This document shows, in pieces, positions 58,668-64,000 of a stretch of 64,000 nt of DNA. The DNA comes from Paraburkholderia tagetis (GTDB lineage: Bacteria > Pseudomonadota > Gammaproteobacteria > Burkholderiales > Burkholderiaceae). Each line of letters starts with the position of its first letter. Positions within the stretch are counted from its first letter, which is position 1. Both the position numbers and the translations under genes were made by a program. The notes beneath the pieces are model-generated. The model worked only from the letters and a program-made list of their open reading frames with translations, did no database searches and was not told the DNA's origin. The DNA is taken from NCBI RefSeq assembly GCF_022213065.1, contig NZ_JAKLJA010000025.1:1-64000 (forward strand), in the 5' to 3' direction.

Positions 58668-60636
58668 TCAAAGCTTTGGCTCACGGCCGAACGCGCTTGC
58701 CGTGCCGGTCGAGACAGAGCATGCGTTGACCATATCCCGGACCGAAGTGGCATAGTGATCGGCGCCGATCGCACTCCGGAGATCTTTGCTCCACTGATCG
58801 GTATCGCCTGCCGGCCAGAGGCCGACGACGATCAACGCGTCCGGCAAGCGTTGCCGCACCCGTCGCAAAAGGTAACGCAGGTGGGACGGGATTCCATCGA
58901 TGCCCAGATAAAAAATGCACACTATTGTCACCGCAGTCACGTCCAGACCGTCGATCCGGCCGCGCGAGGCCGCGTCATGGTTGACCACCCGGCAATCGAG
59001 ATCGTGCTTGCCGAGAAGCTGGACGAGAATGGCCGATGCTAACTCGTCGAGCGGCCCCCGGCCTGCTATGCAAAGGACCTGATTGTCAGCACGCCGAACC
59101 GGGGGAGCTTCGATGCCACGCGAAGAAGCATTCGGAGCCGGTTGGCACGATACCTTTTGTCCGGCAGCAGCTGGCGCCAGCGTGCCCCAGTTGCCCGCTG
59201 CTGCGTCGGTGGCCGGATCAACGTCCGCGAAGCCATCCAGGCCCTCGATGAGGTCGTTTACTGTGGTCTCGATTCGCGCCAGTTGTACAGGCGTTACGCC
59301 GCCGCGCAAGACATCGTCGGCCGCAAGCTGCAACCCCTTGAGAACGATTTCATCGTAATAGGAGGAGAGCGGCCGGTCGCGAAGCAGTATTCCGGCTTGC
59401 TCTACTGCGTCGTCCGGGTCGCCGGCGAGCGCTCGCTGGTAAAAGTTTTCGACTGGAGTCAGCGCGGGCTGGTCGCCAAGCAGCACATCGAGAAATTCGA
59501 GCCGCGTTACGTGGCGACCGAGGACCAGCAGGCAAAGTGTCAGCGGAGTGGACAGAATGAGCCCGATTGGCCCCCATATCCAGCTCCAGAAAATCGCAGC
59601 TACGACGACCGAAAATGGGGAAAGGCCGGTGCTATGGCCGTACAGCAGTGGCTCGACGGCCTGACCGGCCAGCAGCTCGACGGTCAGGAAAAGCACCATC
59701 GACCAGATCGCCATCGACCACTCCGGACTGACGGCTGCGGCGAGCGCGGTAGCCAAAATGGCGGAGATCCAGATTCCGACATAGGGGACAAGACGCAACA
59801 GCGCGGCCAGAATCCCCCACAGCACCGGGGCTGGGTACGCCAATGATGAACAGTCCGGTTCCGATAACGATGCCCACGCCTGCGTTTACGCCGAGTTGCG
59901 AAACGAAATACCAGCTGAGGCGCCGCGCGGCTTCGTCCATTGCGGTGGTGGTCCGATGGAGATCTCTCGAACCAAACAACCGGATAGCCCGATCCCGAAG
60001 ATCATCGCGCTGCAACAGAATGACGATGGTGACGACAAATACGATGAAGGCCGTCTCGAGCGGACTGACGACGGGAGACAGTATGCGCCTTGCAAGCTGG
60101 AATGGTGTCTGGGCTGGCTCGCGCACCTCGACGGGAAACGCCACGGGCGATTGGGCGCCAGACGAGGATGAGGCAGATTCGCGTATCGTTTTCGGCGGAT
60201 CAACGGTTGCCCGTTGGAGCGCCTGGCCAGCGGTACCCGCCAGCCGGTTCAATTTTCCAACCGTGAGTCCATGCACGACAGAGATCTTTTTGTCGATCGT
60301 CACCTGATAACGGGGGATGCCAACAGCGAGGTCCGTGATCTGGGTGGCGATCATCCCCCCAAGCACGACGATCACCGAGACCGACATCGTCACTGCAAGG
60401 AGAACCGAGGCCACATGGCCAAGCTTGATGCGGCCGATAAGATTGGCCAGGGGAGCGACCAGGAAGCTGAGCAGAATCGCCAGCGTGAACGGGATCAGGA
60501 TCTCGCGCGCAAAATAGAGGGCAGCGACGACCGTAACGCCAACGGCAAGCGTAATTAAACCCTGAACGCTGGACGGTTCAGGAGGCTTGATGCGCGCCGC
60601 TGGCCTCGCGGGGCGCGACCCTGTGAAATCGAACAT
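58668..60636 (-). pseudogene. AI-2E-family transporter with C-terminal domain, one frameshift
   Basis: N-terminal part from the ATG at 60636: hydrophobic helices VQGLITLAVGVTVVAALYFA, EILIPFTLAILLSFLVAPLA, GHVASVLLAVTMSVSVIVVL, a long periplasmic loop, and LETAFIVFVVTIVILLQRDD. At about 59826 an extra base in GCCCCGG shifts the frame after LFIIGVPSP; the next frame continues VLWGILAALLRLVPYVGIWI and EPLLYGHSTGLSPFSVVVAA, the AI-2E/PerM signature. A C-terminal cytoplasmic extension (VLCIAGRGPLDELASAILVQ, VVGLWPAGDTDQWSKDLRSA) follows. Total would be about 655 codons. Without the shift both halves would be one normal gene; a sequencing error is possible. Confidence 0.8.
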
Positions 60637-60787
60637 GGCGGCTAGTGCCCGCGATATCGTCCATTCTGGTGCGTGCTTTCGCACCGGTGCAGATGCGTCC
60701 CATGCAGGCCGAAAAACTCGACTTGCCAACCTCATTGGCGATCAGCCGGTCAATTTAGGCATTGCGTCTGACAATAGGCGCGCTGCG

Positions 60788-60973
60788 TCAGCGATCACTC
60801 TCGTGCATGTCATGTGGCGCGGCGTGGCGATGGTGATAAAAGTAGGCATGGCGTGGCGGAAAGCGCACATCATGGTGCCCATGATTGTCGCGATAGGGTT
60901 GTTCCGCCAAGGTAAGGCTTGGCATTGCAGCGGTCGCCAAGCGCGCACAGGCTAGAACGATTGCCTTCTTCAT
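60788..60973 (-). CDS. small secreted His-rich protein, 61 aa
   Basis: AGGAG precedes the ATG at 60973. Signal peptide MKKAIVLACARLATAAMPSL with cleavage after TLA; the mature 38 residues are rich in His (NHGHHDVRFPPRHAYFYHHR, HAAPHDMHESD), suggesting metal or proton buffering in the periplasm. Island promoter at 61050-61091. Confidence 0.7.
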   Translation of the reverse strand: MKKAIVLACARLATAAMPSLTLAEQPYRDNHGHHDVRFPPRHAYFYHHRHAAPHDMHESDR

Positions 60974-61049
60974 GGATTTCTCCTGTGAGGTCGGTGACGG
61001 GGCGGTGCGTATCGAACGCGCTAAAACAGGCACTTCGAGCGTACGGCAT

Positions 61050-61091
61050 ACGTTGCTCGCAATCTGGATTGAAGTCGGTACGGTGCCGTAC
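61050..61091 (-). promoter_or_regulatory. island palindrome promoter (site 27)
   Basis: Minus strand GTACG-GCAC-CGTAC followed by CGACT (core 61078-61091; arms GGTACGG/CCGTACC perfect), hexamer CAACGT at 61050-61055, leader about 75 bases to the His-rich gene. Confidence 0.65.
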
Positions 61092-61278
61092 CCGACTGCG
61101 TGGCTAATCAATGACAATTTCACTTTGCCGGGCAGGTTTCTCAGACGCATTGCGGCTGTCCAACGACATCAAATTGAACAGTGCGGAGATACCTCGTGCA
61201 AGGCACGGAAGATGCCGGGTCCCTGGGGCGCGAGCGACGACGGGTTCGTCGAAACACGGAGTCGAAAGGAGAAGGTCC

Positions 61279-61329
61279 ATGTTGGGAACAATATCGATCG
61301 TCGTGCTGGTGCTCGTATTGTATGGATAG
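61279..61329 (+). pseudogene. DUF3309 gene, truncated after 16 codons
   Basis: AAAGGAGAAGG precedes ATG 61279. The product MLGTISIVVLVLVLYG is the first helix of DUF3309 and then stops at TAG; the TW...GYGPSG half is absent. It could still make a 16-residue hydrophobic peptide, but I regard it as a remnant of 37490-type genes. Confidence 0.6.
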
Positions 61330-61435
61330 CCGATGATTTTCATCGAATACCGATTCACCGGTTGCACTGCATCAGAACCTGACGGCAACAGATAGCAGCA
61401 TCATCCACAGATCAGTTACGTATTGGAGGTCTACC

Positions 61436-61609
61436 ATGAACAAGGATCAAGTCAACGGAACTGCAGAGAAGGTAAAGGGCAAGGTGAATGAAGCCATTGG
61501 CCGGGCCACGGGCAACACGAAACAGGAAGTCAAAGGCGATCTCCAGCAAGCGGCCGGCCAGGCGCGAAAGAATCTTGGGGACGTCATGGAAGTTGTCAAA
61601 AAAGCCTGA
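61436..61609 (+). CDS. CsbD-family stress protein, copy 3
   Basis: 57 residues: MNKDQVNGTAEKVKGKVNEA, GRATGNTKQEVKGDLQQAAG, QARKNLGDVMEVVKKA. GGAGG is 7 bases before the ATG. Very similar to copies 1 and 4, with Asn for Lys at position 7. Confidence 0.9.
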   Translation: MNKDQVNGTAEKVKGKVNEAIGRATGNTKQEVKGDLQQAAGQARKNLGDVMEVVKKA

Positions 61610-61801
61610 TTGACCACGCAGGCTTCGCGGGGGACTCTTCTCCCTCGCAACGTGCTTCAGGCAGTGGGGCTAGGCCTCACTCGCGAAATGCGACTCGTCG
61701 ATGAGCGCGGCCTGCTCCATTGACGGGTCCGACAGGCGTTCGCGACCACTTACGTCCGTGTACCGAGCGTGGGATGCGCTCAAACGGGTTGGCGAACGCA
61801 T

Positions 61802-61888
61802 ATTGCACAGACCGCTCCGTTGTACGAGGCTGTTCCGCCGCCATCCTATGGTGGTACGGAACGCATTGTGTGGTACCTCACTTTAGCG
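61802..61888 (+). pseudogene. glycosyltransferase (GT4-type) N-terminal fragment
   Basis: Reads IAQTAPLYEAVPPPSYGGTE, then RIVWYLTLATT, the characteristic N-terminus of GT4 enzymes (APLxEAVPPxxYGGTERV). It has no start of its own here and breaks off after about 29 residues. Confidence 0.65.
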
Positions 61889-61926
61889 ACTACCGTACAG
61901 ACATGCCCTGTCGCATGTGAGAACGT
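61885..61926 (+). promoter_or_regulatory. island palindrome promoter of microprotein 2 (weak left arm)
   Basis: AGCGACT-ACCGTACAGACA leads after 15 bases to a GAACGT hexamer at 61921-61926. Bases from TACCGTACAGAC to GTGAGAACGT align with 42302-42343 upstream of microprotein 1. Confidence 0.5.
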
Positions 61927-62122
61927 CACGTTGCGTCCATCGCGCACCGGGATTCCCTGGTCTCTGTCGCGAGTTGCGGATTCGAAACCGATAACCGGCG
62001 CAACCGCGCAAGGCTTTGTTGTGACAGAACGCCGGGTACCGCTGCACGCTTCGCCAGCGTGGCTCTGCGACCTACACGTCGCGCCGCCGATCAGGCCGGT
62101 GTCTAACTTGAGAGGAGTTGTC

Positions 62123-62197
62123 ATGAACAACATTGTCTGGCTCGTTGGAGCCGTGGTCATCGTTCTGTTCGTCCTCGGCTATTTCGGATTGAGATAG
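62123..62197 (+). CDS. 24-aa membrane microprotein, copy 2
   Basis: GAGAGGAG lies 5 bases before the ATG. MNNIVWLVGAVVIVLFVLG then YFGLR: a single transmembrane helix. Identical to copy 1 (42032-42106) except residue 2, while third codon positions and flanks differ, which argues for selection on the peptide. Followed 121 bases later by the 56-aa membrane protein. Confidence 0.75.
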   Translation: MNNIVWLVGAVVIVLFVLGYFGLR

Positions 62198-62318
62198 GAC
62201 GTTTCGTTCACGTGCTCGTCACACGATGGCTGGTCAGCGACTGCGATCACATATGTGGCAGTAAAACCGCAAAATGATCCAAGTCGCGACAGCGACATCG
62301 TTTATCGTAGGAAGCAAA

Positions 62319-62489
62319 ATGAGGACGCTCAGGATCATCGGCTATGCGGGTCTCGTGGCAGTCGCGATCATGCTGCTCGTCGCGATGTGCGGGATCCTCG
62401 AGGACAGCATGATTTCTCGCGGTGCGCAGCGACCGGGACTGACTGGCAGCACGCTTTCCAGCCCCGGATCGCTGAATCACTTCAGTTAA
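62319..62489 (+). CDS. small membrane protein, 56 aa
   Basis: AGGAAG lies 4 bases before the ATG at 62319. One transmembrane helix (RIIGYAGLVAVAIMLLVAMC) and a Ser/Gly-rich tail (GAQRPGLTGSTLSSPGSLNH). No family recognised. Confidence 0.6.
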   Translation: MRTLRIIGYAGLVAVAIMLLVAMCGILEDSMISRGAQRPGLTGSTLSSPGSLNHFS

Positions 62490-63155
62490 GTCACCCGTCA
62501 CCGATTTACAGTTCCCAACTTATTTTGGAAGACTCCAGCATTCGGAGGGCAGAGGGGTGTATGCCATTGTCGAAGTCCTCATGGGTCGAATCAGCATGCC
62601 ATTTGCAATCGCCACTTGAAACCACGACAGCGCCGCTCCAGTGACGCGACCGCTTCACAGCCGTTCCCGCATGGGTACGACAGCGTACCGACTTCCGGGC
62701 TGATCGCGCATAGGGTAGGTTGACTCGACTCGAACGCATTCCGCGACGCTTCGGATTCGTTCTCCTGCCGCATGCCCGGTATGCAGACAGAGTACACATC
62801 GGCGCCGAGCACCCTCGGTAGGGCGCCTCGATGAGCATCGTTCATGTGCCGCGCTTCAAATGTCATCGCCTCGACAGCAATGGATACCAGGGGCCGCGAG
62901 CCGGTGCTGCTCAAAGCGATGCGTGGTGCGATACAACAACGATGCCGGCTGAGCATGTCGACGAAACCGGCGCGCATGCCAGCACGAAAACTGCTCGAAT
63001 CGAACAAGTTTTTAGGCCCGCATGACGGCGGGCGATTGCAGGCGAAGCGCTCGGCGCCCTGGCCCGGAACAGAGTCGGATCGGCGCGCGCGTCGCACCGT
63101 CACGCTGGCCGGCGAAGTTCGCCGGCATTTCGCGAAATGAACACAGGAGTGGGTC
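62490..63155. other. long leader of the PRC gene; no firm gene
   Basis: A plus-strand reading at about 62844-63140 (ending TLAGEVRRHFAK) is Arg-rich and lacks a ribosome binding site, so I do not call it. The island promoter at 62675-62716 lies here. Confidence 0.45.
62675..62716 (+). promoter_or_regulatory. island palindrome promoter (site 29)
   Basis: Core GTACG-ACAG-CGTAC followed by CGACT (62675-62688), hexamer TAGGGT at 62711-62716. Points at the PRC-barrel gene at 63156, leader about 430 bases, or at an unrecognised gene in between. Confidence 0.6.
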
Positions 63156-63581
63156 ATGACACCAGTTTCTCCCAGCAATCAATTGCCGAGCGACAGTAGC
63201 GGCGCCCGGATCATCGGTCACGCAACCAGCAGAGGCGGGGCCGGCCCGAACGTCATGGCGGCCACCACGCTGACTGGCGACAAGGTTCTATCGTCGGATG
63301 GCAAGGAGATCGGAAAGATTGCCGACATCATGCTCGACGTACGCAGCGGCCGGATCGCGTACGTCGTGCTGTCTTGTGGGGGCTTTCTCGGGATGGGCGA
63401 CAAACTTTTAGCCGTGCCGTGGGGAGCGTTCACACTGGATACCGACGAGAAATGCTTCCGGCTCGATGCGACGGAAGAGCGGATGAAGAGCGCATCCGGA
63501 TTCGACAAGGACCATTGGCCTGCGATGGCAGATTCGCAATGGGGGTGGGCGCTTCGTTCGGACAACACTCCGCCGATGTAG
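63156..63581 (+). CDS. single PRC-barrel domain protein, 141 aa
   Basis: AGGAG stands 7 bases before the ATG. After a hydrophilic 30-residue N-terminus comes one PRC barrel: VMAATTLTGDKVLSSDGKEI, GKIADIMLDVRSGRIAYVVL, GMGDKLLAVPWGAFTLDTDE. The C-terminus (FDKDHWPAMADSQWG) is the family's usual short extension. It differs from the tandem PRC proteins at 14801 and 22592. Widespread in Burkholderiaceae stress loci; function unknown. Confidence 0.85.
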   Translation: MTPVSPSNQLPSDSSGARIIGHATSRGGAGPNVMAATTLTGDKVLSSDGKEIGKIADIMLDVRSGRIAYVVLSCGGFLGMGDKLLAVPWGAFTLDTDEKCFRLDATEERMKSASGFDKDHWPAMADSQWGWALRSDNTPPM

Positions 63582-63758
63582 TGACACGTCAGCAAGAGGC
63601 TCGGCCGGCATTCCGCCATACACGCACCAGCGTGACTGCGGAATGCGGCGAGCGATTGCTGCTTTTTCAAATTCCGCCGTATCGCGTGCGTCGCTCAACA
63701 CGCTGATTGCGACGGGCGGCAGGTCATCCAGCCAGCAGTTTTTTCCAGAGCATTCATC

Positions 63759-63947
63759 ATGAACAAGGATCAAGTCAAGGGCGTCGCAGAGAAGGCAAAG
63801 GGCAAGGTCAACGAGGTGATTGGCCGAGCCACTGGTGACACGAAGCAGGAAGTCAAAGGCGATGTCCAGCAAGCAATCGGCGAAGTGCAGAAGAAGTACG
63901 GTGACGCCAAGGAAGCGATCAAGAAGCAGGCGAAGAAGGCGCATTGA
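63759..63947 (+). CDS. CsbD-family stress protein, copy 4
   Basis: 62 residues: MNKDQVKGVAEKAKGKVNEV, GRATGDTKQEVKGDVQQAIG, EVQKKYGDAKEAIKKQAKKA. The longest CsbD copy here, with a Lys-rich end. No strong Shine-Dalgarno is seen (AGAGC). Followed by a terminator. Confidence 0.9.
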   Translation: MNKDQVKGVAEKAKGKVNEVIGRATGDTKQEVKGDVQQAIGEVQKKYGDAKEAIKKQAKKAH

Positions 63948-63970
63948 TCGCTGCGTCAGTCACGACAGAG

Positions 63971-63994
63971 GGATGCCGCGATACTGCGGCATCC
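63971..63994 (+). terminator. terminator-like hairpin after CsbD copy 4
   Basis: Perfect 9-bp stem GGATGCCGC / GCGGCATCC with a 6-base loop, 23 bases past the stop. The window ends before a T tract could be judged. Confidence 0.6.
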
Positions 63995-64000
63995 GATCGC

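Larger units (their letters stand above)
61610..62122. other. leader region with glycosyltransferase scrap
   Basis: Contains the GT4 N-terminal fragment 61802-61888 and the microprotein promoter 61885-61926; otherwise no gene. A 142-codon reading ending at 62197 is only the microprotein frame extended through this leader. Confidence 0.5.

Overview
The window is high-GC DNA with the protein content of a Burkholderiaceae chromosome or megaplasmid. Paraburkholderia, Caballeronia or Burkholderia are the best guesses, based on IS types, the CbpA/CbpM pair, DUF1488, DUF1840, DUF3309, DUF3096, CsbD, PRC-barrel and SYLF families. I see no rRNA, tRNA, CRISPR array or phage module.

Layout. 1-4.6 kb is a pile-up of insertion sequences: a truncated IS701-type transposase, an IS5-family element, an IS110/IS1111-type element and a truncated ISNCY transposase. 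From 5.1 kb to the right edge the DNA is an accessory stress-adaptation island. It holds many very small proteins (24-80 aa), envelope and periplasmic proteins, and a few large enzymes: two intact Crp/Fnr regulators (7.1 and 53.4 kb), an acyl-CoA desaturase (8.3 kb), two SYLF lipoprotein/PRC-barrel operons (14.8-16.3 and 22.6-24.1 kb, the second running into a transketolase), a 2,905-residue cyclic beta-glucan synthase (24.4-33.1 kb), a Na+/H+ antiporter (33.8 kb), an SPFH/slipin gene split by an IS (35.6-37.4 kb), an NRAMP-type transporter (39.6 kb), glutathione reductase (42.8 kb), a BON protein, a pgi remnant and phosphoglucomutase (45.8-48.1 kb), cbpA-cbpM (49.6-50.9 kb), a DUF2252 protein, a decayed serine-recombinase cassette (54.1-55.7 kb), DUF1003, Spy-like proteins, a frameshifted AI-2E-type transporter (58.7-60.6 kb), and four CsbD genes.

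The island shows repeated duplication and decay. Families present two to four times, often with one copy broken, include Crp/Fnr, SYLF, PRC-barrel, CsbD, Spy-like plus its partner, a helical 87-91 aa family, DUF3309, DUF3096, desaturase, IS66 tails, glycosyltransferase fragments and several tiny membrane or basic proteins.

The main discovery is a recurrent palindrome, core GTMCG-N4-CGKRC followed by MGAC, found upstream of about 25 genes. In nearly every case it is followed, 15 nt after a 12-nt right half, by a YANNNT-like -10 hexamer, so the palindrome centre falls at -41.5. That is class II activator geometry, and the 5-N4-5 layout is that of a CRP/FNR box with different bases. The motif fronts the SYLF, desaturase, ndvB, antiporter, slipin, cbpA, BON, DUF3096, CsbD and microprotein genes, so it defines a candidate regulon. 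I infer, but cannot prove, that the Crp/Fnr paralogues encoded here, whose recognition helix lacks the FNR contact residues, or a co-inherited activator, read it. Gene content recalls the low-oxygen-activated type of locus described in Burkholderia cenocepacia; that comparison is from memory and is inference.
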